Below, one piece after another: positions 31,801-43,818 of a stretch of DNA of 64,000 bases. Source of the stretch: Pithys albifrons albifrons (lineage: Eukaryota; Chordata; Aves; Passeriformes; Thamnophilidae). The first letter of the stretch is position 1; every line of letters begins with the position of its first letter. The notes below the pieces were generated by a model. The model had not been told where the DNA came from. It saw only the letters and a program-made list of their open reading frames with translations, and made no database searches. The DNA lies in NCBI RefSeq assembly GCF_047495875.1, contig NC_092473.1, positions 14,723,733 to 14,787,732 of the forward strand. Reading direction: 5' to 3'. The position numbers and the translations under genes are program-made.

Positions 31801-34800
31801 ACTTTTTGCAGCAACTGTCCCAACAAAAGCTGCTGAATTGTCCAAAATCAGCCAAGTGAAAAAAGTGAAGTGTAATTCTGGTGAAGAATTAAAATGCTGG
31901 GCCCAGAGCACTTGGCATCCTGAGGGCCAGAGCTGGAACCTTAATGAAATTTGCTCAGTCATTATACTTTGAACTACCTTGGCATGAATTCCTGGGTATA
32001 AATATAAATACTGTGTTGAATGCAGGATTTTTGTACACAAGATACAGAAGTGGGTGTTTCCTGTTGCAGGGATGTGAACACAACGATCATGGAGCTGCTG
32101 ATCATGGTGTATGCCTGCAAAACCTCCTGTGCCAAGAGCATTATTGGAGTGATTCCCTACTTCCCATACAGCAAACAGTGCAAGATGAGGAAAAGGGGCT
32201 CCATTGTCTCTAAATTACTGGCCTCGATGATGTGCAAAGCTGGTAAGAGTCTGGGCTGTTCTGAAATCATCAGCACAAGGGGGGCTCCTGCTGTCACCTT
32301 CCAGCTTTAGAGAGGTCTGTGCACAAACTGGGACTTTGTTTAAAAATAACTACTGAGTTTTTCATGTTTAAAACCCACAAAAAAGGAGAATGTAATTAGA
32401 AATGTTTCTGAATGATGAGTTAATAAAAAATCCAAACTTGAAACAACCATTTTTCATTGAGTCCTACTGAGCTGGCAAGATGAGTCTGCTGGGCTCTGCT
32501 GCTCTGGGCCATGGTATCCATCTCTTAATATCCTTCTTTATGTTTGTAACTCTCTTGAACAGTTGTGCCTTGGCACCTGTTGGATAAATGCACTTTGAAT
32601 CTCTCCTTTACCTTTGAGGTGATGTGGGAAAATGAGATTATTCCTTTTCACAGCCTTGACACACTTTTTGCTCCTTTCCTTTCAGTCCTATCCCTGGGAA
32701 AAAACCAGGCAGTTCCAGCACACAGAGTGTGATCTGGTTTGTTATTTTGAGAGAAGTGTTTTTTGGTGTTGTTGAGCCCATTTCAGGACTACAATGAGTG
32801 TGCTGGGGCCTTGGGATGTGACACAGGACAAAGTGGTGCTTCCATTTTGTCCCACAGAGATGGATCTTTCCTGCCTCAGTGTGGCACTGCTGAGTCAGTT
32901 ATGGGGAGTGTTCTGAGGTTCTTCTACAAAACTGTAAAGTCTCAAAACATGTTAATGCCACTGTGCTTAAGAGGGGCCAAGTTAATTTGTTACCTACTTT
33001 CACTGAGTCTGGTGTTCTTGTGCAGCTTGGAGATTTTCTGGACAAAACTTCAGTGAAACTTAAAAAAATAAAGAGTATCTGTTCCTTTTCTTGATGTGCT
33101 TCTCTCTGTCTTGTTCCTGTTTTTTTTAAGGACTAACTCATCTTATTACCATGGACCTACATCAGAAGGAAATTCAGGGTTTCTTCAATATTCCAGTTGA
33201 TAACCTGAGAGCATCCCCATTTTTGCTACAGTACATCCAAGAAGAGGTGAGCAAGGCCTGCTGTTACAGTTGCTTTTTTAAATTGTTTCTTTGTTGTGTC
33301 TCAAGGCATCTGAAGCAGATTCCTCTGAAAACATTAACTCTTCAAACCGAATTTTAAGGAGAAAGGGTCATGTTGGGGCAGGGCATGGTGTTGGGGCAGT
33401 TGATTATTTTCTTCCCCACATGCTCAATTTTTACATTCATGGAGAGCTGGTGTTTTCTTCCCCATGCAGAAATGCTGCTCTATCTCTTAGATACGTTGCC
33501 CTAATATTGGAAAAAAATTAGAATTTCTGTGCTCTCATGTCCTCTTCCTTTCCTGCTTCCAGTTTCCTTGGTGTTTATAGGATGGACTGCCTGTGTGGGT
33601 GTAATTTATGTCTCATGATAAAAGCCACTTTGGAAATTGTAGGCTATGAGAGAGCCTATTGATTGATCATGCTCTGAAAGCCAGACCAGGTGATTTCTTG
33701 TGTGGAAATCTCTGTTTGTTCAGCGTGTCTTGACTTGAGCAGCTTCACTTGGGGTGTTCTGTGCCTCCATTTCTCCATCTTATTTTTATAAGTGCTTTGA
33801 GAAGGGCTACTGGTGGATTCATTTATATACAAATTGTGCAAATGATAATTGTAGGTATAAGATACACGTTAAGCCTCTGACTAATGATAATTTGGAATAA
33901 AGCAAATGCTTTCTTCCTGCTGAGAGAGAAAAGGTTTAGCTCACTCTTACTTTTGTATCCAAGCTATTTCTTTTTATAGAGATATGAAAGCCTCAATTTA
34001 AAAAAAAAAAACAAAACAAAACACACCACACCCCCCTAAGAAAACCCAAACCCACATGATTTTGTTATGACAGTCTTAAAATCTGTTTGGGGAATCAGTA
34101 ACCATTTTATTCTCTCATTATCATTTCATTTGGTAATAGAGTCAAAGAGGATGGCAGAACAAAACTCCAGGCTCTGGCTTTGCCACAGTCTTTCATCTTG
34201 TGTTCCAGGAGAGAAGCATTGCACATTGTAAGCATTTCCTAAGTTAAAAAAAAAAGAAAGAAAAAGTAAGAAACCAAATATGCAGACACAAGACAGGCTG
34301 TGCCTTTGTATGTTGCTCGAATGTGTGGTTTGTGGTTGGTGGCAAAGTCATGGTCCTGCCTTGGTCTGGAAGCACATTTTGATTCATGAGCCTTTAATGG
34401 CTTACTGAGAACTGTTGCAGCTTTGAGTTTGGTGCTGCTGTGCAGTCTAATTCAACATTTATGGGGATGTGAAGTATTTGTAGGGGAGATACTTTTGGTT
34501 CTTTATTTTTTCATTCCTCTGCTCATCCATGAGGGGACTTGTTAAAACTGGAGCTGACTGGGTGGATCTGTCACTTGGAATTATATTGGCAGGTACCTGC
34601 ACCAGCCAGGACTTTTATAATACCTTAAAACTTTGATCCAATGCTGGTCAGGAGGAATTTAATATTCATGTCATGTTCCTGGTGGGCACAACTTGCTGAA
34701 TACCCTTCACTGCCAGAGCTTTCCAAGCAGCTGGAGTGGTGATGGAGTGCACTGAGCAGCATGAAATGGAGTCCAGCTTGGTAAGAGTGGAGACCATTTA

Positions 34801-37800
34801 GAAAGCATTTAACTGAAAGTTGGGAGGACAAGGGCTTGTAGTTGTTCCTGCTGGGAATTTATGCACAGGTGTGAAGAGAATTACTCAGTGTTCTGGGATG
34901 AAGACAGCCCAGTCAGTGAAATCCCTGTGATTTGGAAACAGTTTGGTGGTTTTCCTCTGTATTGCTTAGCAAATGTTGGATACTTCGTGTCTGCTCTTTC
35001 CTTTTGTGAACATGTTAATCCCAGAGTGATGTAGCCCTTTGTTACAAGGAGTTGTTGATACCTTTCTGTCTTGTGCATGACATTTCTGGCTTTCTGACTT
35101 CATTTTTGAAGAGCTGAGAACAAATTTGGTAATTTGGCAGGGGAAAAATGAGGCAATGGTGTCTGAACAAGATCAAAGTCTTTATTATGTCAAGTGACAG
35201 GCCCTGCCTTGTCCGTACCTTCCGTCATGTTAATCTTTGTAGCCTCTTGTATAACCAAGTGTTTGTGAAGGACAGAACATGCTGAATTCCCAGTGTTATA
35301 GGTGGAGTTAGAAACATTGTGGATTATTAATGTTGCTTGACAACATCCTCAGTAGAGTTCTTGTTTTCAGTTGATTTTTTTCTTTTCTCCTGCTCATTTC
35401 AGGGAGAGTTTTTGGAAATATTCAGCCAGTGCAGTTTGTATGTTTGAGGAAAAGATTGTGGAAGGACTTACCAGGCCTGTGTTAGAATCACAGAATGGAT
35501 TGGGTTGGAAAAGACCTCCGAGATCATCAAGTCCAACCCTTGGTCCAACTCCAGTCCCTTTACCAGATCATGGCACTCAGTGCCACGGCCAAGCTCAGTT
35601 TAAAAACCTCCAGGGATGGGGAATCCACCCCCTCTCTGGGCAGCCCATTCCAATGCCTGAGCACTCCCTCTGCAAAGAAGTTTTTCCTGCTCTCCAACTT
35701 CAATTTCCCCTGTCAGAGCTTGAGCCCCCCTTGTCCTATTGCTGAGTGCCTGGGAGAAGAGACCAACCCCCAGCTGGCCAGAACTTCCCTTCAGGCAGTT
35801 CCAGACAGTGCTGAGGTCACCTCTGAGCCTCCTCTTCTCCAGGCTGAACACCCCCAGCTCCCTCAGCCTCTCCCCACAGCACTTGTGCTCCAATCCCTTC
35901 TCCAGCCTCGTTGCTCTTCTCTTCTCAGTTGGGTTGGAAGAGACCTCTGAGATCATCAACCCTTGATCCAACCCCACTGTGATCACTCTGTGCCCTGGGC
36001 TGGTGATCACAGTGGGGTTGGATCAAGACATGGTGGATTCTCTGTCCCTGGAGGTGTTTCAGAGGACACTCAGTGCCACCTCCAGTCCCTTCTCCAGCCT
36101 CATTGGTCTTCTCTGGCCCCTCTCCAGCCCCTCAATCTCTTTCCTGAACTGAGTGGCCCAGAATGGGGCAGGGGCAGCAAACTCAGAAGCAGATTGTGCT
36201 TGTGAAGCCTGGCTGAAGTCCTTGTCACACCTCAAAGGGACACTCAGACTCCCTGGCCTCACCCCTCTGGTGCTGTTGGTGTTTGCAGCAGCATCTCCTT
36301 GTGCTGGTCAGAGTGGAAGGCAGTTTGCAGCACTGGGAGGCTGTGACTCCAAAACAGTGCAGTGAATGTGGAACTTTTATCCCTTCTGATGGTCCTTAGG
36401 AAGAGTCAGTATTATGTGATGGAGAGCTGTGACTTTTCTCTGTGTACTCTGCAAAGCAATAGGAAATGGGTGAAATGCTGTTTTCAAGAGATTAAAGACA
36501 ATTGAACAGGAAACTTTGATGGTTTCCTGTTTTTTTTTGTCTACCTGTCCCTGATGTTCTAAAGCAGTTCCATTTCTGTAATCTGTGCTATGACATGGGG
36601 TTTATGAAAGGTACAGTTTTAATATCTGAATTTTCTAAATACCTGTTTTTACTGAGCTGTCAACTCTGATCATGTTCTGTGGATTCCTAAGGTTGCTTTC
36701 TTAGGTAAAAATGTTCCATGCTTAAAACTCTGGCAAAATAAACTTCTCTGATTCTTACTGAGTTTAAATTTGTCTCAAGATATGAAGTGGACATTGCTAT
36801 CTGTTATTTACTACAGATACCAGACTACAGGAATGCTGTAATTGTGGCCAAATCTCCTGCGTCTGCAAAGAGGTGGGTAAGATCTGCTCTCTTGTGTTAG
36901 AGCAGCAAATCTCTGTCGGGATTTTGTTCTTAGCATCAAGTGAAGGACAGATAACCAATAATTAAAGATGCAGCCTTCAAACCCCTCCCAGTTCTACCTT
37001 GGCAGCTGTGTGGCTTTACATCATTGCTGTAATCATAATAAATCCCAAGAGAGTTAAAAAAACTGGGGTAAATCAGTGCAATGCTTATGATAAAGAAGGT
37101 TTTTTTATCGTGTTATATTTGTGTGCACTTACATTATAAATTTCCTGCTGTAAATGGAGAAAAATGGCTGGAAGTGTAATGCCATTAATCCAAAGGAATT
37201 GCTTAACGTGAGCATAACTATGAGAACATGGATGATCAGATCCTGAATACAGATGGTGGAACAGGATTTGATGTTGGAGAAGATTCTGATTGTGATGTCC
37301 TTGTGGTTGAGTGACTGTTCTTAATCCATGAAGCTTTTTACTTGGCTGTTCCTAAACTCTGTGGAATTACCCTGCTGCTGTCAGCAGGTGCTGTAAGAGC
37401 TGGACAGTGTTTTAAGAGATGCTTTATTTGCTGTGGTGACAAACCAAGAGTTTGTTGAAGAGTTTAGACTTTCTTGCCAAGGCATTGTGATATTCGAGGT
37501 TTTGTTATTTTATGTAGCAAATTGACTTGTGTCATCGTTGTTCTCCAGCAGTACTTTTTGTGATTTCCTTTGTTTTGCCCAGTTATTTTACATTTGTTTC
37601 TTTCCCATTTCTTTTCCATGGTGTCAGTGGTGCCAGTTGGGTGTGGGCAGCGTTTGTTGTGGCATTTTAATACTTATCCAGTAATTGGCAATGCCAGCAA
37701 AAACTGACCAGACAGTTGCACACAAGGGGAGAGGTTCCCAGAGCTGTATTAAAGCTTCATCACCTGTACCTGTGAGATTTTCAGGGCAGTATTTGAAGAA

Positions 37801-40800
37801 ATCCATTGTATTGGGGAAGGGTGATTGGATGTTTCATCCTAATCCAGGCTGAAAACAGTCCAGGGAGATACTCCTGATGAATGCTTAATTGTGAAAGAGA
37901 ACCTTTGCTTGGTGAAGTTCAGAATGTTTCTGTGGTTTCTGAGCTCACTGGAAAATTAATAAATCATTGTGCTATTACTTTGAACTTTGTTCAGTTTAGT
38001 ATTGCATTTTAAAGTAATTATTATGGTTTTATTGATAGGATTATGTCTGCAGAGTCATAACTCCTAATGTTTGGAATAATAATTACCTGTAATTAACTCC
38101 TTGCAAGAATATTGTAACTGTATGATAACCACAGGGTGGAAGACTCTTCATTTTTAATTAACTGACTATCACAATGGGCAAATTATTCTCTGGACTTCGG
38201 GCTGTTTGAGTAGTGAAACAAGGCTTAAGGATGGAGGAGGTGATTCAGGCAGAGGTCTGAGGTGCTGCTGGTAGAGCAGAGTGACTCACCTGGGATGTGC
38301 TGGGCTCCCCTGGACCAGAGATGGGTGTCTTAGGCAGGATCCCAAACCTTGGCTGTGTGAGGCAATGTGGGACAGATGTGCTGATTTACACTTTGCTGCT
38401 TCCAGTATCTGGAATACAAGCACTGCCTGTGAAATTCCCATTTTCCTGCCTCTCTGCTTTCCCCACTCCCCCATCTAATCTCACACTCCTTCACAGAAAT
38501 TTCTAATTTTAGTCAAAGAGATACTGCACTGAGAAGGAACTTTATGTCAGCTAATAATAAAATCCAGGCTGTTCAGCTTGAACTGTGGTTTGTCAGGCAG
38601 AGTGATCCCCTTTTCCACAGGGTATCTCAGGCTGTGCCAGCAGGTCAGGGATATTGCCCTTATTTAGTGCTAAAAATAAGTAGGTGAACACTTTTTTTAT
38701 TTTCATGTGACTATATTATTTTTCTATTAAATGTAGACAATCCAGACATCAAGACTATTCTTGGTTACTGTTAGATGAGACCTGATAAAGGAGGGGATCC
38801 TGGGGAGCTGAGGGCTGTTGGGCAAAGCAGAAGGGAACAGTCAGAATCCTGTGACTTGGAGCTTTTATCCTGCTGCTCCAAGGCCCATATGAGCACTTTC
38901 AGGGTTATTCTGACTCACAAACCTGGTGAAATCTGGATATTAAGGAGCAAGTGCTTCCTTCCTAAAGTTATAGAATCATTCCATTTTCCTCTGAGACATT
39001 AGACTGTAAGGTAGATTAGGATTGTATCCGTGTGGATTACTTTAAATTTAACGCATCCCTGGGTTTTTCCAACCCTTTCCCTGCAGGGCACAGTCGTTTG
39101 CTGAGCGCCTGCGGTTGGGCATCGCGGTGATCCACGGGGAGGCTCAGGATGCCGAGTCCGACATGGTGGACGGGCGGCACTCGCCACCCACAGCCAAATA
39201 TGTCGCTGCCATTCACCCCAGTCTGGAGATCCCCAGTAAGTAAGTGTGTGTGGGAAGGTGTTCCCTTGTCATTTGGGGGGAATGAGGCTGGCAGTGATGG
39301 ACCATGTCTCGGGTTGAGCTGGCAAAACACCAACTGTCCAAGACAGAGAGAAAGGGTTCCTCCTCCCCCCAACCAGCCAAGGGAAAAAGAAGAGGGAGAG
39401 GGGGGAAAAACCCTCCAAACTAGGTTTATGCTGAAACTAACTATATGTATTTATACAGAAAAGAGAAAATTAAGAGAAAACTACAATATAACACACACTT
39501 ACACAAGTTATATATATAAAACAGGGAATAACCTCCCACTCCCTAATTAATACAAAGCAAAATCTATTACACTAGGTCTGTAATTACTCTAAGAGACACA
39601 TAGCAAGTGATGCCAAAGGGGTTTCTGTTCTGATTTTCACATTTTGTAGATTTTAGGAACACAGTAGTTGTAGATTTTTAGAGGGTTAATATTTCTAACA
39701 GTTTAAGTTTAATGCCTTTCTATCACTACCCCTGTCCCAGAACAGGGAGCTCAAATTCCTTTAGTTAATTAATCTTGTTTAGACTCCTTTCCAAGGTAAA
39801 GAGCTGAAGGATATCAGAAAGCCTACAGAATGAAACATAAACACAGGTCAGAGTGACCCAAAAGCCAGAACTGGATGAACTCCAAGAGACCTTTGTGTGC
39901 CTGAGGAAGAAGAGTTGATGAAGACAGAGGGTCTTGACGACCCCAGACCCAATTCCAGGGGTTGGTCCAGGGGTGGGACTGGGGCTGGACTGAGAAATGT
40001 GTAAAGCAATGATTGGAGGGATCTTATTATAAAAGCCATGGAAACAAGAACTGGGGTACATGGATGTCATCCTGTATTCCTGTGGGCTGTAGGCCCTGGG
40101 ATACTAAAGGACCTTTACTTTTTATCTTACCCTACACTAAGGTGGCTCGAAGTCCTGTTTTTGGGGGGAAGGGTCATTCACGGCATCAAGGAAACAGAAA
40201 GAGTAACAACAAAATGTTTCTACTTCACTGAAACTAAAACAAAATAAGATGTAGGGCAGAGAAGCAGGGCCCAACAGAGCAGAGCAACTGTAGCAGTCTT
40301 CTCTGCACTCCAGCCATAATGGCACTGACCTAACACCTCCCACTGCTGCCCCATATCTTAAGTTTGTGTCATCTGGTGTGAAATACTTCCTTGGTTACCC
40401 AGTCAGGTCAGAGCTGTCTCCCAATCCACACAGATTCTCTGAGCCTGCTAATTTGAGGCCTAGCTAAAACCACTACAGACCACCACAAAGGAATGGTTCT
40501 GCATGGAGAGAGATTCCTTCTTGCTGCTCATTGTCTGTGGCTTTGGTGCTGTATGTGAAGTCTGTGTCTTCATCACTGCAAGGAGTCAGGAGGGCCTCTG
40601 GCAGAGAGGTCTCACTTTTTTGCTGTTTGCTTTCATTGTTGGAATTTTTCTGGGACACAGAACTGAATAAGCTGAGCTGGCACTGGCTTTGTGTGCATCT
40701 CTGTAATGTCAGAGGCCCTGCCAGAGAGATCTTGCTGATGTGGATGTGACCAGCAGAACCCCAGTGCATGAACCCAGCTTGGATGTCAGTGGGTGATGGA

Positions 40801-43123
40801 ACTGGTGGTGTCTGCCAGTCACTCCTTCCGTGCTAAAATTGTTGGTTAAATCACAGAATTCCAGACTATTCTGAGTTGGAAGGGACCCACAAGGATCATC
40901 GAGTCCAACTCTTCAGTCAATGGCCCACACAGGGGATTGAACCCATGACCTTGGCATTATTACAACCAAGTTTTAACCAACTGAAATAATTGAGTGTAAA
41001 TTAATGTGGATAATATTTTAAATAAGCTTAAAAATAATTTATGTGTTGAAATCCGGCTGGTTTTCTCAGTAATACTGTTGAAATAATTGTTGATCCATGT
41101 GTGTCCCTAACAGTGATGACCCAGCAGACATTTCCATTATTAAAGTAAATTATATAAACTTTTCTTTCTCCTTTCTACCCCTCTACCATTTGCCATTAAT
41201 CAGTGCTGATTCCCAAGGAAAAGCCACCCATCACAGTTGTTGGAGATGTGGGAGGAAGAATAGCTATCATTGTGGTAAGTTACCCCTTCTCATAAATCAC
41301 ATTTAACTTGTTAAAATTGGAAAATTCAAGTAAATATTCTGTATCAGGCACTGAACTTGGGTTGCTGTTGGACTTTTTTACCATGGGACAGCATTGAGCA
41401 CTCTATGAATGGGCTGCCCAGAGAGGGGGTGGATTCCCCATCCCTGGAGGTTTTTACCCTGAGCTTGGCTGTGGCACTGAGTGCCATGATCTGGTAAAGG
41501 CACTGGAGTTGGCCCAAGGGTTGGACTTGATGATCTGGGAGGTCTTTTCCAACCCAATCCATTCTATGATTCTATGAAGGGATCCACAGTGAAAAGCAGC
41601 ATTTGGATCCTGTTTCCACAAGTAGGGCAGGTGGAATTCTGTTCAAGGCTTTCCTGAAGGTGAGGGGTTTCAGGGTCACATCAGAGAAGGGGAGAATCAC
41701 TTTCTTTCTGTTTATGAGTTTAGAAGTGCCAGTGAAGCAGAGATGATGGACATGGACCTGTTGAAGCAAGTCCAGAGGAGGCCACCAGGTTGATTAGAGG
41801 GATTGAGCTCCTCTGTTACGAAAAAAGGCTGTGAGAGTATTGGGATTGTTCAGCCTGGAGAAGAGAAAGCTCCAGGGTGACCTAATTGTGGCCTTCCAGT
41901 ACCTGAAGGAACCAACAAGAAACATTCAGAGAGACTATTTACAAGGGCAGTGAGTGATAGGATAATGGGGAATGGTTTCACACTGACAAAGAGTGGGTTT
42001 AAATCAGATAGTAGGAAAAAATCCTTCCCCATGAGGGTGGGCAGGCCCTGGCACGGGTGCCCAAAGAAGCTGTGGCTGCCCCATCCCTGAAGTGTCCAAG
42101 GCCAGGCTGGGCAGGGCTTGGAGCAACCTGGGATAGGGGAAGGTGTCCCTGCCCATCCCAAGGGGTAGAACTGAATGAACTTCCTGGTCCCTCCCAACCC
42201 AGACAATTCCATAATTCTCTGATTCAGTCATGGTTTCTCTGAAGCAGAGTGTAATCTCTGGGCTTGTCATAAAAAGGGGCAGTTTTCTGATAGTTTGGGG
42301 TTTGTTGTAGTTGATAGAGCTGTGCTGTCAGTTGCATGTGCTGTGTTGATCTGCCTGAGGATGTGGTGACACCCATGTGAGTGACCCGGTGTGTTTTGGC
42401 AGGATGACATCATAGATGACGTGGACAGCTTCCTGGCTGCAGCCGAGACCCTCAAGGAGAGGGGGGCCTACAAGATCTTTGTCATGGCCACCCACGGCCT
42501 CTTGTCTTCAGACGCTCCCCGGCTGATCGAGGAATCTGCCATCGATGAGGTAAATGTGGATTCTGAATTCTGATCAAATAATTTGGTTTTTTTTTTTTAA
42601 AGAAGCATCTACATGTCCTTGAACTATAGCAGGAGGAGGAAACGTGGGAGGTGGTGAGATGCTGGACTGCCAGTACCAGCAGAGCTTGCCCATCAGCTTG
42701 GAGGATATTTTTGTACCTTCCTCTGTACGTGCACGGCAGAAAGAATGAAAGGAGGGAAGGACAGAGCCATTGGTATCCATGGATACGTGCAATCTATGGC
42801 AACTCGTGGCTCTTCCTAAGCTTTTGACCCTGGCAGTGAAGTAAAACCTTGTCTTACCAGCAACGATGGTTTGGTAGTGTCTGTGAAACTCCCTTTCACA
42901 CTCCAGTATGGAAGGTGGAAAATAACAGAGCTGTGCCCTTCTGACCATTTTTTCCTTCCTGTAGGTGGTTGTTACAAACACAATTCCACATGAAATACAG
43001 AAACTCCAGTGCCCTAAAATCAAGACTGTGGATATCAGCATGATCCTCTCAGAAGCCATTCGAAGGATCCACAACGGGGAGTCCATGTCATACCTTTTCA
43101 GGAATATAGGACTGGATGATTAA
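28888..43123 (+). CDS. PRPSAP2: PRPP synthetase-associated protein 2 (complete)
   Basis: Non-catalytic partner (PAP41) of phosphoribosyl-pyrophosphate synthetase that restrains PRPP production for nucleotide synthesis in the cytosol. Coding exons: 28888-29006, 30905-30957, 31063-31129, 32070-32242, 33131-33246, 36817-36872, 39087-39235, 41204-41274, 42403-42549, 42965-43123 (stop TAA). All borders are AG/GT and in phase; the total is 1110 nt, 369 aa, equal to the human length. Landmarks: [104 protein letters not shown] end. The PRPP-binding loop of true synthetases (DDMADTCGT) reads DDIIDDVDS, as expected for the inactive subunit. A second in-frame ATG at 28924 could also start. Introns carry two composite CR1s, other CR1s, a SINE and a solo LTR. 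Confidence 0.97.
29459..30325 (-). mobile_element. Composite CR1 with hairpin insertion (copy 2)
   Basis: Antisense CR1 in PRPSAP2 intron 2. The 3' end is at the left (TCATAGAATGGATTGGGTTGG). The same internal insertion as copy 1 lies between two occurrences of CCTCGTTGCTCTTCTC (29880-29895 and 30096-30111). Its hairpin arms are 29931-29968 and 29984-30021 with a 15-nt spacer. Its 5' side extends farther into ordinary CR1 (GGCCCAGAACTGAACACAGC). Confidence 0.85.
31130..32069 (+). other. PRPSAP2 intron 4
   Basis: AT-rich intron between the exons ending 31129 and starting 32070. Nothing recognised in it. Confidence 0.7.
32243..33130 (+). other. PRPSAP2 intron 5
   Basis: Intron with a long T-rich acceptor (TTTTTTTAAG). 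Nothing recognised in it. Confidence 0.7.
33247..35483 (+). other. PRPSAP2 intron 6, unique part
   Basis: AT-rich intron with A-rich low complexity at about 33995-34030 and 34239-34265. No element or RNA gene recognised before the CR1 at 35484. Confidence 0.6.
35484..36268 (-). mobile_element. Composite CR1 with hairpin insertion (copy 3)
   Basis: Antisense copy in PRPSAP2 intron 6. 3' end at the left (GAATCACAGAATGGATTGGG). Same insertion; left hairpin arm shortened (35962-35986), right arm 36002-range GTGCCCTG...GGATCAAG intact (about 35990-36027). Its far end (CTTGTCACACCTCAAAGGGA, about 36222-36241) matches the reverse complement of the start of copy 1, so copies 1 and 3 share nearly their full length in opposite orientation. 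Confidence 0.85.
36873..39086 (+). other. PRPSAP2 intron 7
   Basis: AT-rich intron without a recognised repeat or gene. Confidence 0.6.
39305..40477 (+). mobile_element. Solo LTR with 5-bp target duplication (ERVL-like)
   Basis: A 1173-bp element in PRPSAP2 intron 8 that begins TGTCTCGGG and ends CCACTACA (TG...CA) and is flanked by GACCA on both sides (39300-39304 and 40478-40482). A 5-bp duplication fits the ERVL class. A TATAAAAG at 40028-40035 suggests that transcription would read the plus strand, but orientation is uncertain. No internal viral genes are present. Confidence 0.8.
40851..40985 (-). mobile_element. tRNA-Ile-headed, CR1-tailed SINE (TguSINE1-like)
   Basis: Read on the minus strand, 40984-40921 resembles a decayed tRNA-Ile gene: a remnant of CTCAGTTGGTTA, then TAATAATGCCAAGGTC and the B box GGTTCAATCC. 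It passes directly into a CR1 3' end (GTTGGACTCGATGATCC ... CAGAATAGTCTGGAATTCTGTGA). This head-tail combination is the TguSINE1 type known from passerine birds. The tRNA part is degenerate and not a functional tRNA gene. Confidence 0.8.
41405..41577 (+). mobile_element. CR1 LINE 3' end
   Basis: Sense CR1 fragment (GGGCTGCCCAGAGAGGGGGT ... GGTCTTTTCCAACCCAATCC) ending in the CR1 hallmark short tandem tail ATTCTATGATTCTATGA. Confidence 0.9.
41750..42226 (+). mobile_element. CR1 LINE 3' fragment
   Basis: Sense CR1 of a different subfamily (TTCAGCCTGGAGAAGAGAAA, CCTGGCACGGGTGCCCAAAG, GGAGCAACCTGGGATAGGGG), 3' end near CATAATTCTCTGATTC. Lies in PRPSAP2 intron 9. Confidence 0.9.
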
Positions 43124-43318
43124 TTCTTCTTACTCTAAACAAACACCCCGGGCCAAACTGGAAGCGAACAGAGAACGAGCTGTGAAGCGTCGTGCTTACC
43201 TTAATCTTTCCATTGAGCCACTTTTTTTGTTTTCTCTTGGTTGAAGTATCGAGGTAGAACAGTTTTTAAGAGCTTTTTTTTTTCTTTGCAGGGCTTTTTT
43301 TGGGGTGGGGTGGGTGGG

Positions 43319-43324
43319 AATAAA
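43319..43324 (+). terminator. Proximal poly(A) signal of PRPSAP2
   Basis: AATAAA 196 nt after the stop codon. Confidence 0.55.
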
Positions 43325-43609
43325 CATTTTACAAAAAAACTGTTCTAGTTGCTTTTAGGTTAGTTGCACTATACATGACGGAAAAAATCCCACAAAACAC
43401 TTGAGGCAAGAATTTGGCTTCTAAATTAAGCATTCCTTCTCCAAAGCTGCTTGCTACAAGTGCTTTAAGTTATAACAAAGTAAAGTGACTGTATAATATT
43501 TGCATTTTAAAAGCCAAAAAGGTTGTACTGTTGTATGCAGTTTGGTGATTTTGTAGGAGTGCTTTTATAGAAAAGCATATGGAATATGCACCTGTATTTA
43601 TTGACAAAG

Positions 43610-43615
43610 AATAAA
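43610..43615 (+). terminator. Distal poly(A) signal of PRPSAP2
   Basis: AATAAA followed by GACTTGTTTTGTGTGAGC, a GT-rich downstream element. Confidence 0.75.
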
Positions 43616-43727
43616 GACTTGTTTTGTGTGAGCTTTCTAAAAATATTCATGTGCTGGTCCCTTCTCTTCCCTTAAATACGGGCAGGTGTTAATGGCTGGA
43701 TGTCAGGGAGCAAAAGGGACTTAGAAA

Positions 43728-43818
43728 CCAGTGGAAGGCGTCCCTACCCCTGGCAGGGGGTGGAACGAGATGATCTTTAAGGTCCCTTTGAAACCAAACC
43801 GTTCTGTGATTCCTGGGA
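43728..43818 (+). mobile_element. CR1 3'-end fragment
   Basis: Short sense CR1 tail (GTGGAACGAGATGATCTTTA ... CCGTTCTGTGATTCC). Confidence 0.8.

Larger units (their letters stand above)
43124..43635 (+). other. PRPSAP2 3'UTR
   Basis: Non-coding AT-rich stretch after the stop, with AATAAA at 43319-43324 and 43610-43615. Confidence 0.75.

Noticed and set aside
40921..40984. tRNA-Ile gene
   Set aside because: Stem pairing and A box are decayed and it is fused to a CR1 tail; it is the head of a SINE.
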